NCBI GenBank assembly: GCA_964293475.1
Contig: CAXYYJ010000012.1
Location: forward strand, 1 to 64,000
DNA: 64,000 bases
Reading direction: 5' to 3'
Source of the DNA: UBA12170 sp964293475
GTDB taxonomy: Bacteria > Bacteroidota > Bacteroidia > Bacteroidales > UBA12170
Shown here: in pieces, positions 1-9,300 of the stretch
How the letters are laid out: every line of letters begins with the position of its first letter
How positions within the stretch are numbered: position 1 is the first letter of the stretch
Made by a program: the position numbers and the translations under genes
The notes under the pieces: model-generated
What the model was told of the DNA's origin: nothing
Database searches by the model: none
The model's input: the letters and a program-made list of their open reading frames with translations, nothing else

Positions 1-428
1 CCGAAAGCAAGGAGAGCAGTCCTTTTAAAAAAGCGTTCTCTTTCAACCTGAAGCTATACCGCGATTTGGGTCGTCCGGAATCTTTGGAGTGGCTGCAACT
101 AAGCAAAGGGAGTAGGGCAGGAGCTAAGGATATGAAAATGAGCCCCATCAGCGATCAGGAGTTTTTGTTGACTTGGGGAGAGGCTGAATCCGGTAAATTT
201 TTTTCGGCTGATGACCGTGTCTGGGTTCTGCTTGTCAACGAGCGAGACCAAAGCGGCTATTATTTCGGGACTATTTGTACAAGGTCGCATGGGGAAGTAT
301 TATTGAAAACCAATCTGTTTAACAAAGAAGAGCCCCTTATGGCATTTGTTTGTTTTGGAGAATATTCTCCTGCCAATGAGTACAAAAGTCAGAATGTGTC
401 CAATAGCCAATTTGTAAGACTTACTTAA
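1..428 (+). CDS. DUF6266-like protein, C-terminal part (5' end outside window)
   Basis: The reading frame is open from base 3 and runs without an initiator from the window edge to the TAA at 426-428, so only about the last 141 residues are present. The visible part has a strand-rich pattern: a basic start (SPFKKAFSFN), a leucine/serine segment (WLQLSKGSR), then FLLTWGEAESG and alternating hydrophobic strands ending QNVSNSQFVRL. This resembles the C-terminal half of DUF6266 proteins, which are common in Bacteroidota and of unknown function. An internal TTG at 66 is not a convincing start because the same frame continues upstream. The family call is from memory of the pattern. No partner gene is visible upstream. 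Confidence 0.55.
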   Translation, partial: ESKESSPFKKAFSFNLKLYRDLGRPESLEWLQLSKGSRAGAKDMKMSPISDQEFLLTWGEAESGKFFSADDRVWVLLVNERDQSGYYFGTICTRSHGEVLLKTNLFNKEEPLMAFVCFGEYSPANEYKSQNVSNSQFVRLT

Positions 429-609
429 GATTCTATTTCTAAGTTTTGTCTGTTATGGTTTACAGGAAAATATAGAAATGAGCATTGAAAAGAACCTGGG
501 GAAACAAATTCTAACTGGCCTTTCCCAGAATATCCCACCTAAAAAATATCAAATGCTGTTTATCCCATTTTCGAACTTTCCGCAAATAATATGTAACTCA
601 GGTATTTTT

Positions 610-1491
610 CTACCTCCCTTTCTCCCGAAGCTGCGAAAGAAACAATCCCCCAACCACAATGGCAATGCCTATATAATTGATGGTGAGTAGTTGTTCGCCC
701 AAAAGCAGGAACGAGAACAGGCTCGTTAAAACTGGGATTCCATTGGTGAAGACTCCGCTACGAGTCATACCCAGAATTTTGATGCTGTGGGTGTAGAGCA
801 GAAATGCCAGAATAGAGCCAAATATGGCTAATAGCAGAATGGGCTGTAATCCCGCCCACTGCCAACCGGTTGCCAGGGTGTCGGGCAATTCGATGAGTGC
901 AAAAAGTGGGGCAAAGCCTATTAAACCCAGGGTGCTCTGCCAACTCACGATGGTGACAACATTGTAATTATGCGATAGTTTATTCAAAACCGCTGTATAT
1001 CCAATGGCTGAAGCGACGGCCAACAGCAGGAGTAAAATCCCCCAAATATTGGCATTGAGCTCCATATTGTAATTCACCATCACCAGCAAAACCCCAACAA
1101 AGCTGAAAACAGTTCCAAAGGTTTTGAATTTTGTGATTCTTTCACCAAATACATACCAGGCCATGTAGGGCAGGAACAGTGGAATGGTGGCTATCATAAC
1201 CGCTGCAATGGTGGGTGATACGAGACTTAGTCCGTAGGTTTCGCCCAGAAAATACAGAAAAGGCTCAAAAAAACTGAGAAGGAAAAAGAATTTCCAATCT
1301 TGCTTTTTTATGGGGTTGAGCAAGCCTGTTGCCTTGGAAATGCTCAGCAGCAATATGGAAGCTATGATGAGCCGAAAGGTAAGAATGGTTAACGGGCCAT
1401 ATATTTCCAGCGCTCCTTTGGACCAGATAAAACTGAAAGCCCAAAAAATCATGGAGAATACGACGGCGATATAGGCAAGAGTTTTTTGCAT
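610..1491 (-). CDS. EamA/DMT-family inner-membrane transporter
   Basis: A 293-residue, very hydrophobic protein with about ten predicted membrane helices in two similar halves, as in EamA (drug/metabolite transporter) proteins. The N-terminal half begins with FWAFSFIWSKGAL and includes RLIIASILLL; the second half repeats the pattern and ends in a helix (IGIAIVVGGLFLSQL) typical of the family. Such proteins export small metabolites or amino acids, but the substrate cannot be told from sequence. ATG at 1491 is the first start. The gene lies downstream of the aminotransferase on the same strand, separated from it by a hairpin terminator, so it probably has its own promoter. It converges with the DUF6266 gene. 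Confidence 0.88.
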   Translation of the reverse strand: MQKTLAYIAVVFSMIFWAFSFIWSKGALEIYGPLTILTFRLIIASILLLSISKATGLLNPIKKQDWKFFFLLSFFEPFLYFLGETYGLSLVSPTIAAVMIATIPLFLPYMAWYVFGERITKFKTFGTVFSFVGVLLVMVNYNMELNANIWGILLLLLAVASAIGYTAVLNKLSHNYNVVTIVSWQSTLGLIGFAPLFALIELPDTLATGWQWAGLQPILLLAIFGSILAFLLYTHSIKILGMTRSGVFTNGIPVLTSLFSFLLLGEQLLTINYIGIAIVVGGLFLSQLREKGR

Positions 1492-1502
1492 AATTTACAA
1501 AT

Positions 1503-1545
1503 AAAAAACGCGCGGGGTGAATGTTATCACGGCCTGCGCGCTTTT
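1503..1545 (-). terminator. Rho-independent terminator after the aminotransferase gene
   Basis: Read on the minus strand, a GC stem (GCGCAGG pairing with CCCCGCG, with one wobble and one bulge) encloses a 12-13 nt loop and is followed by GTTTTTTATTT. It sits between the stop of the aminotransferase (1562) and the start of the EamA gene (1491). Confidence 0.7.
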
Positions 1546-1561
1546 CTTTATTAAGTTGTTT

Positions 1562-2689
1562 TTACTTTGAAACAAATTCTAAAACCGCATCGCACACATA
1601 TTTGAGTTGCTCTTCGGTGAACTCGGTATGCATTGGAAGCGACAAAACCTGCTCCGATAACATTTCTGTTACAGGGAAATCACCTGTTTTATAACGTGGG
1701 TCTTGATAGGCTTTTTGCATATGCAAAGGCACTGGATAATACACAGCGTTGGCAATTCCTTTTTCGGTAAGATGTTTTTGTAATGCATCGCGGTCAACGC
1801 CAACTAAGCGCAGAGTATATTGATGAAAAACGTGATCGGAAAAAGGAGCTGTGGCTGGGGTAATCAGTTTTTCGCATTTTGCGAAAGCATTGTTATAATA
1901 GCTGGCTGCAGCATTTCTGGCTTTGGCAAAACTATCCAAATGTGGAAGTTTCACTTTCAGGATGGCTGCCTGCATGCTGTCGAGACGAGAATTAACGCCA
2001 ATATAATCGTGATAATAGCGAACTTTCATTCCGTGATTTACAACCACTTTGTATTGTTCAGCCAACTCATCATCATTGGTGAAAATAGCACCGCCGTCGC
2101 CATAAGTTCCCAAATTTTTCGATGGGAAAAAACTTGTACAGCCCACATGGCCTATTGTACCGGCTTTTTTCTTATCCCCGTTTTTAAAAGTGAAGCAGGA
2201 TCCAAGAGCCTGGCAGTTGTCCTCAATCACGAATAGGTTATGTTCTTTAGCTATGGCCATAATTTCTTCCATATCGGAGCTTTGACCAAAAAGATGCACC
2301 GGAACAATGGCTTTGGTGTTTGGAGTAATGGCTTTTCTGATAGCTTCAGTGTCAATATTCATGGTATCGGCATAAACATCGACAAGAACTGGAGTTAAAC
2401 CTAAAAGTGCTATCACTTCGGCGGTGGCGATAAATGTGAAAGAAGTTGTAATAACTTCGTCGCCAGGTTTCAAACCCAATCCCATCATAGCAACCTGAAG
2501 CGCATCGGTACCATTGGCACAGGGAATCACGTGTTTCACTCCAAGATATTCGGCCAGATTTTTCGAAAACTCATGAACCACCGGCCCGTTGATATAAGTA
2601 GAAGTATCTAATACTTTTTGAATTTCAGCATCTATTTCAGGTTTTAAACGCTGATATTGACTTTGTAAGTCAACCATTGGAATATTCAT
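1562..2689 (-). CDS. DegT/DnrJ/EryC1/StrS-family PLP-dependent sugar aminotransferase
   Basis: A 375-residue enzyme of the sugar-nucleotide aminotransferase family (fold type I, PLP). It would move an amino group onto a keto-sugar nucleotide used for surface polysaccharide. Visible signatures: the N-terminal IPMVDL start, the cofactor phosphate-binding turn CANGTDALQVAM (about residues 57-68), the IEDNCQALGS segment with the PLP-ring Asp, and FFPSKNLGTYGDGG with the Schiff-base lysine at about K191. RLDSMQAAIL further on is also typical. Length and start (ATG at 2689) fit the family. A TATCTTTG box lies just upstream and a terminator just downstream, so the gene is probably transcribed alone. 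The exact sugar (for example 3-amino or 4-amino deoxyhexose) is not determined. Confidence 0.93.
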   Translation of the reverse strand: MNIPMVDLQSQYQRLKPEIDAEIQKVLDTSTYINGPVVHEFSKNLAEYLGVKHVIPCANGTDALQVAMMGLGLKPGDEVITTSFTFIATAEVIALLGLTPVLVDVYADTMNIDTEAIRKAITPNTKAIVPVHLFGQSSDMEEIMAIAKEHNLFVIEDNCQALGSCFTFKNGDKKKAGTIGHVGCTSFFPSKNLGTYGDGGAIFTNDDELAEQYKVVVNHGMKVRYYHDYIGVNSRLDSMQAAILKVKLPHLDSFAKARNAAASYYNNAFAKCEKLITPATAPFSDHVFHQYTLRLVGVDRDALQKHLTEKGIANAVYYPVPLHMQKAYQDPRYKTGDFPVTEMLSEQVLSLPMHTEFTEEQLKYVCDAVLEFVSK

Positions 2690-2713
2690 AGTGCATTTTT
2701 TTTAAAGAATGTG

Positions 2714-2721
2714 CAAAGATA
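2714..2721 (-). promoter_or_regulatory. Bacteroidetes-type -7 box (TATCTTTG) for the aminotransferase
   Basis: On the minus strand the octamer TATCTTTG matches TAnnTTTG exactly and lies 25 nt before the ATG at 2689. A clear -33 TTG at the usual spacing was not found. Confidence 0.55.
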
Positions 2722-2804
2722 TATTTTTCATCAAAATGATTGTTTTTATTCTAACAATTAAAACTCTTTAAGAAATTCGTTTTCTTATGCAACAGGCAAA
2801 TACC

Positions 2805-2812
2805 TATCTTTG
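2805..2812 (+). promoter_or_regulatory. -7 box (TATCTTTG) for the outer-membrane barrel gene
   Basis: Exact TAnnTTTG match 24 nt upstream of the ATG at 2836, giving a leader of roughly 15-20 nt. No obvious -33 TTG. Confidence 0.55.
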
Positions 2813-2835
2813 CCCATTAAACGTGGATTTAGCAC

Positions 2836-3606
2836 ATGAACAGATCGAAATTTTACACATTTATTTTCTCATTGGTGTTGCTGTTTTTAGCCTTAAATAC
2901 AGCGAATGCTCAGAAAGCCAAAGCAGATTCAGCCCGTTCGTCCTTCATTATTTATGCAAGTTATGCTTATCAGATTCCGGGCGGAGATATGGCTTCTCAA
3001 TATGGCAATAATTCTACCATAGGTCCAGGTTTCTTCTATAAAACAGATAAAAACTGGATGTGGACAGCCGAGATGAATTTCATTTTTGGCAGCGATGTAA
3101 AAAACACCGAAAGTATCATTGATGCAATAAATACCGAAGATGGTTATGTGATAGGAATTGACGGAATCTATGCCAACGTAAGGCCCATGGAAAGAGGTTT
3201 TACACTGTTTGCCGAAGTGGGGAAAATTATTCCGGCCTTTAACATGAATGCCAACTCGGGCTTGTTTTTTAATGTGGGTTTGGGCTATATTCAGCATAAA
3301 ATACGGTGGGATGTGGAAAACAATAACGCTCCCCAGCTCGATGAAGACTATAAAAAAGGCTACGATCGTTTTACCGAAGGCATTGCTTTTACTCAATCGG
3401 TGGGATTGTTTTATCTGGGCAACGAAGGGCTGTGGAATTTTAAGGTCAATGCGGAAGTTGTGGAATCATTCACCACCATGAAACGCTATAATTTCGATAC
3501 CATGGGTGGAGATACCAAAGGTAAGGTAGATTTATTCTATGGGCTGAAAGTGGCCTGGTTGATTCCTTTGTACGGAAGAGCCCCCAAAGCAATTTATTAT
3601 TACTAA
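2836..3606 (+). CDS. Predicted outer-membrane beta-barrel protein
   Basis: A 256-residue protein that begins with a clear signal peptide (basic NRSK, hydrophobic core FIFSLVLLFLAL, cleavage near ANAQ). The rest is made of short amphipathic, aromatic strands (FFYKTDKNWMWTAEMNF, GLFFNVGLGYIQ, FYGLKVAWLIPLYG) and ends IYYY, so it finishes in the aromatic strand typical of Bacteroidota outer-membrane barrels. It resembles proteins annotated only as outer membrane beta-barrel. No function is known. It is followed 14 nt later by waaA on the same strand, so the two may be co-transcribed from the TATCTTTG promoter, which would fit an envelope role. Confidence 0.8.
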   Translation: MNRSKFYTFIFSLVLLFLALNTANAQKAKADSARSSFIIYASYAYQIPGGDMASQYGNNSTIGPGFFYKTDKNWMWTAEMNFIFGSDVKNTESIIDAINTEDGYVIGIDGIYANVRPMERGFTLFAEVGKIIPAFNMNANSGLFFNVGLGYIQHKIRWDVENNNAPQLDEDYKKGYDRFTEGIAFTQSVGLFYLGNEGLWNFKVNAEVVESFTTMKRYNFDTMGGDTKGKVDLFYGLKVAWLIPLYGRAPKAIYYY

Positions 3607-3620
3607 GCCCGGCAATCGAG

Positions 3621-4853
3621 ATGAGATTTCTGTATAATATCGCCCTGATAAAATATGGCCTGCTCCTTCGCTTTGTGGCCCTTTGGAACGAAAAAGCTAA
3701 GCTGTGGAGCCATGGCCGAAGAAATCTACTGAAAAAAATAGCCGCTGATTTTGCGGGAAATACCTTGGATGTGGTTTGGATTCACAGTGCTTCGCTGGGA
3801 GAGTTTGAGCAGGCACGGCCACTCATTGAAGCCCTTCGCAGCGATTATAAAACCGTAAAAATTGTGGTTACCTTTTATTCTCCATCGGGTTATGAAATCA
3901 GAAAAAACTATCCTTTGGCCGATTTTGTCTACTATTTGCCGGAAGATACCACAGCCAATGCCCGCCGTTTTATCGAAATCGTGAATCCAAAAATAGCGGT
4001 CTTTATTAAGTATGAATATTGGTTTAACTATATGAACCAGCTTCATAACCATCAAATTCCATTTGTTTATGTGAGCAGTATTTTCAGGCCATCGCAGACT
4101 TTCTTTCAATTTTATGGAGGCTGGTTTTTGAAACATTTGAAAATGGGAACCCATTTCTTTGTGCAGAACCACGAATCTGTTGCCCTTCTGGCAAAGCATG
4201 ACATTCATCAGGTTACAAAAACAGGCGATACCCGTTTTGACCGCGTCGCTTCCATAGCCGAAAAGGTTGATGGGAATGCTGTGGTTCAGGAGTTTAAGGG
4301 AGATAGTGTGTTACTTGTGGCCGGAAGTAGCTGGCCGGAAGACGAGAAATTACTCTTTGATTTAACCATGTTGAATCCGCAATTGAAATTGGTGGTGGCT
4401 CCACATCTCATCGACGAGGCACATATTCAGCAGATAGAAAAATTATTTTCACCATCAGTCAGGTATTCGCAGGCTGACATTACCACTGTAAGAAGCTTTA
4501 AAGTGCTCATTATCGACAATATGGGCATGTTGTCGGCCATATATAACTATGCCAATATGGCCTTCATTGGCGGTGGATTTGGGGCTGGCATCCACAATAC
4601 CTTAGAGGCCGCAACTTTTGGAATGCCCATTTTTATTGGCCCCAATTACCATAAATTTCAGGAGGCCAAAGATTTAAAAGAGCTCGGAGTGATTCGAGTG
4701 GTGAATCAAAAAGCAGAGTTGGAGGCAGAAGTGAAGCAATTGCTCTATAATCCGCAGAAAATGAATGAGATATCGGAAAAATCAAAGGCCTATATTCAAA
4801 CCAACAAGGGAGCTACCCAAAGCATTATCGATTTTATGAAACCTTTTTTATAG
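3621..4853 (+). CDS. waaA: 3-deoxy-D-manno-octulosonic acid (Kdo) transferase
   Basis: WaaA (KdtA) moves Kdo from CMP-Kdo to the lipid A precursor at the cytoplasmic face of the inner membrane, the first step of core assembly. The 410 residues match the usual family length. An N-terminal hydrophobic anchor precedes VVWIHSASLGEFEQARPL (about residues 51-68), which holds the catalytic glutamate of the family at about E61. Further on are KYEYWFNYMNQL, TGDTRFDRV and the C-terminal nucleotide-sugar domain with GGGFGAGIHNTLEAATFGMP and IGPNYHKFQEA. Whether it adds one or two Kdo residues cannot be read from sequence. The lipid A genes lie at 44-49 kb, so the pathway is split over the window. Confidence 0.96.
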   Translation: MRFLYNIALIKYGLLLRFVALWNEKAKLWSHGRRNLLKKIAADFAGNTLDVVWIHSASLGEFEQARPLIEALRSDYKTVKIVVTFYSPSGYEIRKNYPLADFVYYLPEDTTANARRFIEIVNPKIAVFIKYEYWFNYMNQLHNHQIPFVYVSSIFRPSQTFFQFYGGWFLKHLKMGTHFFVQNHESVALLAKHDIHQVTKTGDTRFDRVASIAEKVDGNAVVQEFKGDSVLLVAGSSWPEDEKLLFDLTMLNPQLKLVVAPHLIDEAHIQQIEKLFSPSVRYSQADITTVRSFKVLIIDNMGMLSAIYNYANMAFIGGGFGAGIHNTLEAATFGMPIFIGPNYHKFQEAKDLKELGVIRVVNQKAELEAEVKQLLYNPQKMNEISEKSKAYIQTNKGATQSIIDFMKPFL

Positions 4854-4963
4854 GGGGTTGAATGGTTTTGGGTGGATGGGATTTGCCTGCCAGAAGTATC
4901 ACTTAATCAATAGTGTAAGCCAAATACGCTGATTATTTATATCTTAGTATTAAGGGATAAAAC

Positions 4964-5176
4964 ATGGGCATTGCATTAACAAATAATATGATTGATAAAT
5001 ATTTTGGGTTTTTGAAAAAACTTGATGGTGATTCGAAGAAGAAATTGATTGTAAAACTTACGGAATCAGAAGTTAACGAAAATAAAGAATTTGATTTGAA
5101 TAGGTTATATGGTGCCTGGGAAGATTCCAGGAGTTCAGACGAAATAATTAAGGAGATTAAGACTCCATCGTTTTGA
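4964..5176 (+). CDS. Small antitoxin-like protein, possibly frameshifted near its end
   Basis: A 70-residue acidic protein with the pattern LIVKLTESEV...LYGAWEDSRSSDEIIKEIK. This resembles the small antitoxin-like partners often found before PIN-domain toxins, whose last part reads (S/D)xDEIIxxIRxSR followed by a short basic/aromatic tail. Here the frame stops at TGA 5174-5176 right after KTPSF. The next frame continues LHRFEGLEFVNENDLKAQ to TAA at 5217-5219, which looks like the missing tail. A one-base frameshift near 5160 is therefore plausible. No PIN gene follows. It sits in a short region with another toxin-antitoxin remnant. The antitoxin role is inferred from pattern only. Confidence 0.5.
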   Translation: MGIALTNNMIDKYFGFLKKLDGDSKKKLIVKLTESEVNENKEFDLNRLYGAWEDSRSSDEIIKEIKTPSF

Positions 5177-5285
5177 AGGTCTGGAATTCGTTAACGAGAA
5201 TGATTTAAAAGCCCAATAATAATTAAGGATGCATAAAATTCGATTAATTGTGTATTTTCGAATTATTGATTTTAAACATGCGGAT

Positions 5286-5522
5286 ATGAATATGACGACT
5301 CAATTAAAAAGAAGCTTGATTTCGAGAATTAATGCATCGAATGATATCAATTTTTTAGAAGCTCTTCAAACTTTATTTGATTCATCTGAGCAGTCTTTGT
5401 ATCAATTAACCCCAGAACAGAATGCATCCATCTTAAAAGGTCGGGAAGAAGTATCTCAGGGCGAATTTGTTGAAAATGACCAACTTTTGAATGAAATCAA
5501 AGCATGGCTAACAAAAAAATAA
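5286..5522 (+). CDS. Antitoxin of a type II module (partner of the broken ParE/RelE-like gene)
   Basis: A protein of 76-78 residues, depending on whether ATG 5286 or ATG 5292 is used. The frame can be extended to 5229, but that extension is hydrophobic and unlike the family. The sequence (LISRINASNDINFLEALQTLF, then SLYQLTPEQNASILKGREEVSQGEF, ending AWLTKK) matches small helical Bacteroidota antitoxins that precede a RelE/ParE-superfamily toxin. Its last codons overlap the toxin start by 19 nt, the usual translational coupling. Because the toxin frame is interrupted, this would be an orphan antitoxin if no homologous toxin exists elsewhere in the genome. Confidence 0.72.
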   Translation: MNMTTQLKRSLISRINASNDINFLEALQTLFDSSEQSLYQLTPEQNASILKGREEVSQGEFVENDQLLNEIKAWLTKK

Positions 5523-5803
5523 TTTGGTCCACCCGCTCCAGCCAGGAGTTAAAAACAATCTTAGAATATTTCAATCAGCGGAATGAAAGTAATCGCTATA
5601 GTTTATAATTAGTCGCAGAAATTCAGTATGTTACCAATATTCTGTCGAAAAATGAATTCATTGGAAGGCTTACTTCGAACAGAATAACTCGTGTACTTCC
5701 AATGAAAGAATACTTGATTTTTTACGAAGTATTTGAAGATCATATACAAATAGTTTCATTTTGGGATAATCGCCAGTCTTCAGTCAGAAGAATAAAAATA
5801 TAG
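5504..5803 (+). pseudogene. ParE/RelE-superfamily toxin gene with a premature stop
   Basis: Starting from ATG 5504, inside the end of the antitoxin gene, the frame reads KKIIWSTRSSQELKTILEYF and NRYSL, then an in-frame TAA at 5606-5608 (codon 35). It then continues uninterrupted as LVAEIQYVTNIL, GRLTSNRITRVLPMKEYLIF, YEVFEDHIQIVSFWDNRQ and RRIKI to TAG at 5801-5803. The full 99 sense and nonsense codons match the length and layout of RelE/ParE-like toxins of the 'IIWS...YEV...IWDNRQ' type. TAA replaces what is usually a basic residue and is one step from AAA. The gene is therefore inactive unless the stop is read through or the sequence contains an error. Confidence 0.78.
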
Positions 5804-5852
5804 TTAGGTCTTGTAAACATTTCAGGTTCCGAAAAAAATTATCCCTGTCAGT

Positions 5853-5883
5853 TTGTATTCATGAAGCCATATGTTTAGCTTTG
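5853..5883 (+). promoter_or_regulatory. Promoter of the superoxide reductase gene (TTG -33, TAGCTTTG -7)
   Basis: TTG at 5853-5855 and TAGCTTTG at 5876-5883 are 20 nt apart and match both Bacteroidetes promoter elements. The ATG at 5913 would have a leader of about 20-25 nt. Confidence 0.65.
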
Positions 5884-5912
5884 CTACAAATAACTAAATA
5901 AAAAATTCAACA

Positions 5913-6290
5913 ATGAAAATTAACAGGTACGAGGACATTTCTCAAATTGAAAAAGAAGCCAAAAAGGACTATATCGACCGCCATTCGGCTTTTGTACATT
6001 GCGATTCAAGCGCAGTGGCCGGTGAAAAATTCAAGGTAAAAGTGAAAGTGGGCGATGAGTATAAGCACCCCGACGATTTCGATCATTTTATCCAGTATGT
6101 TCAATTGTGGAACCGTGAAACCTTGCTCGCTCAAGCTATTTTTACAGCAGGTGCTCAGGGCGGCGCTCCGTCAAATCTGGAAGTAGATTTTTATATCGTT
6201 CCCCAGAAATCGATGAAACTCTTGGCTCATGCTTATTGCACCAAACATGGTTTGTGGCAAAGCGAAGAAGTTGAAGTAGTAGTGGCTTAA
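5913..6290 (+). CDS. Superoxide reductase (neelaredoxin type, one iron centre)
   Basis: A 125-residue class II superoxide reductase, which reduces superoxide to hydrogen peroxide without making oxygen and is typical of anaerobes. Ligands of the Fe(His)4(Cys) centre can be placed: H24 in YIDRHSAF, H52 in EYKHPDDF, H58 in FDHFIQY, and C109 and H112 in AYCTKHGLW. The N-terminal desulforedoxin domain of class I enzymes is absent. The usual Glu-Lys before the first ligand histidine is Asp-Arg here (D22-R23), a conservative change at the residues that gate the open iron site. It has its own promoter and a strong terminator, so it is a single-gene unit. Electron donors are not adjacent. Confidence 0.9.
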   Translation: MKINRYEDISQIEKEAKKDYIDRHSAFVHCDSSAVAGEKFKVKVKVGDEYKHPDDFDHFIQYVQLWNRETLLAQAIFTAGAQGGAPSNLEVDFYIVPQKSMKLLAHAYCTKHGLWQSEEVEVVVA

Positions 6291-6303
6291 TTTTCCACCC
6301 TAA

Positions 6304-6345
6304 ACAAAAAAAGATGCTCACCACTTGGTAAGCATCTTTTTTTTT
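6304..6345. terminator. Bidirectional terminator between convergent genes
   Basis: AAGATGCT(C)ACC, loop ACTT, GGT(A)AGCATCTT followed by T9 on the plus strand and preceded by an A-run that gives a T-tract on the minus strand. It serves the superoxide reductase gene and the convergent secreted-protein gene. Confidence 0.85.
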
Positions 6346-6359
6346 GCCCATTTCGGTGA

Positions 6360-9300
6360 TTACTCAATAATAAGTTTTCCCTGAATGGTTTGGGTATTGT
6401 CGCTGATTCTTATCAGATAAATTCCAGAAGCACTGTGACTTATGTTAATGTTATGCGATTTGTCCTTATTCAGGGTCACATTGGTGGAAACATAAATCTG
6501 TTTTCCGTTTTGGTCAATCACTTCAATTTTGGCATTTTTCATGTCTCTGTCCGGAGCCAGGGTAAAATTCCCCTGATTGGGATTTGGGAAAATAGAAATG
6601 CTCTCTTTAGACAAAGCCAATTCCTGAGTTCCAACACCATAATCAATCAATACATCGTCGATAAACAGGTAGTTGCCTCTCATATTGTACGATTCGAAGG
6701 CAATTCTGAGGTTGTTCATTCCAGCATAGGCAGAAAGATCGATTTTATTACAATCGCTTCCCCAGCCACTTCCGCACCAATCATCAGCTACTGCGGGGAA
6801 GAAATCATCGGTGGTGAGTGGGTGAGTGGCAAAACTACCGTTTCCATCTTCGCCAAAAGCTGCCAGACGTTCCCAACTTGTTCCGCAATCGGATGATATC
6901 AGGATGATGAGCGAATCGGTGTATTGGTTGTAATAGCGGGCATAGGCGTGTTTAAATTCCAAATCCGAAACATATTCGGGTAAAGTGAAAACGGGGGTGA
7001 TGAGTCGGTCGCGGGCACCAAAATTGGTATAAGCGTGGAAGTTAATTCCCATGGCTCTGTCGCCAGTGGTTCCTGCCACGGGGTAATCGGTCCAGGTGAT
7101 GGATTGGTCTTCATTTTCTATAGACCAGCCACCCAACAAAGGTTCTTCCTGCTCAAAATCGCTGAATTGCGGAATATTGGCACCGCCAGATTGAATATAA
7201 GCCGTCATGGTAACTTCGGAAGTGCCGTTGCTGTTGGAAACTGAAAGGGTTACATCGTAGCTTCCCAACACGTTGAACTGAACCACAGGATTTTGCGATT
7301 GTGCGTCGGTTCCATCGAGGAAAGTTACTGTATTGGGGGTAAATGTCCAGCTCCAGGTTGATGGGCAGAAAAGGGTTTCGTCGGTAAAATGAACAATCAT
7401 TTCTTCGCCTTCGCAGAAGCCCTGTTGGTCGGCCGAGAAGTGAATTTCGGGAACCAGTCCTTCTACAACAGAAATATAGTCTTCTTTAACAACGGTTTGG
7501 CTTCCGTTCACGTTTTCTACCACAAGGGTAACATCGAACACGCCATTGTTTTCATAAACCACCACTGGATTTTGCTCGTTGGAAGTTGCAGGAGTTCCGC
7601 CTTCGAAAGTCCAGTTCCAGCTGGTAGGAACACCGCTGGTTTGGTCGAAGAAATGGATGGGGCAACCTGTTGGGGCTTCCAGTTGATCGGCCATAAAATC
7701 GGCGCTGAGCTGTCCCTGATACATGGGAGTTTCCCAAAGACCACGTCCATAGGTACTTGCTCTGAGCATGTCGCCCGATGGATTTTGGGGATCGTAATAA
7801 ATCTCAAGCTCTGTAATCACCGAAGAAAGGGGGAAACCATTGGTATAGAGAACCCAATCGGTCAAACTTGCATCTTTATAGTAAACACCGGCCTGGGCAC
7901 CTACATAAAGTCCATCCACCGAGTTTTTGTAGAAAACAACAGATTTCATGGGGATATTGGGTAAAGTGCCGGAAATATCGGTCCAGGTTTCGCATAAATT
8001 ATCCGATTGATAGATTTTGTTGCCTCTGGCCATAAATACACGGTCCTGATTTTCAGGATCGGTGGCAATGGAATTCACATTTCCGGAGCCGGGCAAACCA
8101 GTCAATTGATTCCAAACTGGGGTGATGGCGTTGGCACTTTCGGTCATGTATAGGGTACTTCCTTTTCCCACCCACATGATGTCGGCGTTGGCGCTGTTTT
8201 GAACCAGTAAATCGCAGTTGTTTCCAGTGAAATCAGTAATTTTTGTCCACTGAATCTGACCTGTGGAGGTAGCTTTCACGTTGTTGGTTCTCCACACAGC
8301 TTTCATTCCCACAAACATGGTATTGGAGTTGGCATGAGAAAGAAGGAAAGGAGTAACCCAGGCACCTTCTTCACCGATTCCGTTCACAATACTGCCTTGA
8401 TTGTTGCTGTTGTTATAGATTCTATCGATATTTCCATAGTAATATTCGCCATAGCTGTATGATGGGTTTTCCCAATCGATTACACAGTCCATGCCATCGC
8501 CACCCATAACGGTGCGCCAGCCTGTGGGAGTAAAGGTAGCAGTTCCGTTGTCCTGATAACCATTGATTACCAAGTCTTTTACAGTTGCACTGGAGCCGAT
8601 TTTATAGATTTGCGAAATGGCCATTCCACTGCTGATTTGAGTCCAGTTGGTAGCATTGTTATCGCTGTAATAAAGTCCACCATCGTTTCCGTTATAAAGT
8701 CGGTTGTTCAGTGGGTTGATTTCGTAAACATGCATGTCGGCATGAACGGCTGGCACTCCACAGGCGCCATACCAATGCGATTTAATTTGCCAGTTGGCAC
8801 CCGAATTGGTTGAAATCCAGGTATTCACACCACCAACAAATACTGTTTCGGCATTTTCGGGATCCACAGCTATGTCCATATCATACCAACCTTGTCCGCT
8901 TGAGCCACTTCCATCGCAGCTGTATTCGAAGATGTTGGGAGAGGTGGACATTACAGTCCAGGAGTCGCCGCCATTGGTCGATTTGCTGGTGCTTCCATAA
9001 ACGCTGCCGTTGGCCAATAGCACATAAACCACTTCCGGATTGGCTGGAGAAACAGCTATGGCTCCGCGACTACCACTGGGTAATCCGCTGCTGCTGTTCA
9101 CAAAGCTGTCACCATTATTGGTGCTTTTATAAAAGCTGGAACCAGAGATGGTATAAACTATATCGGAATTGTCGGTTTTGAAAAGGATATCTTTAAAATT
9201 TCCACCCTGCGACATGGTCCAGTTTTCGCCCAAATCGGTTGATTTATAGATACCGCCGTCGGTGGCAGCCAGAATGGTATTGGCATTGTTGGGGTCTTGA

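Noticed and set aside
478..690. Short open frame on the plus strand between the DUF6266 and EamA genes
   Set aside because: Overlaps the end of the EamA gene, has no domain-like pattern and low-quality composition; treated as chance.
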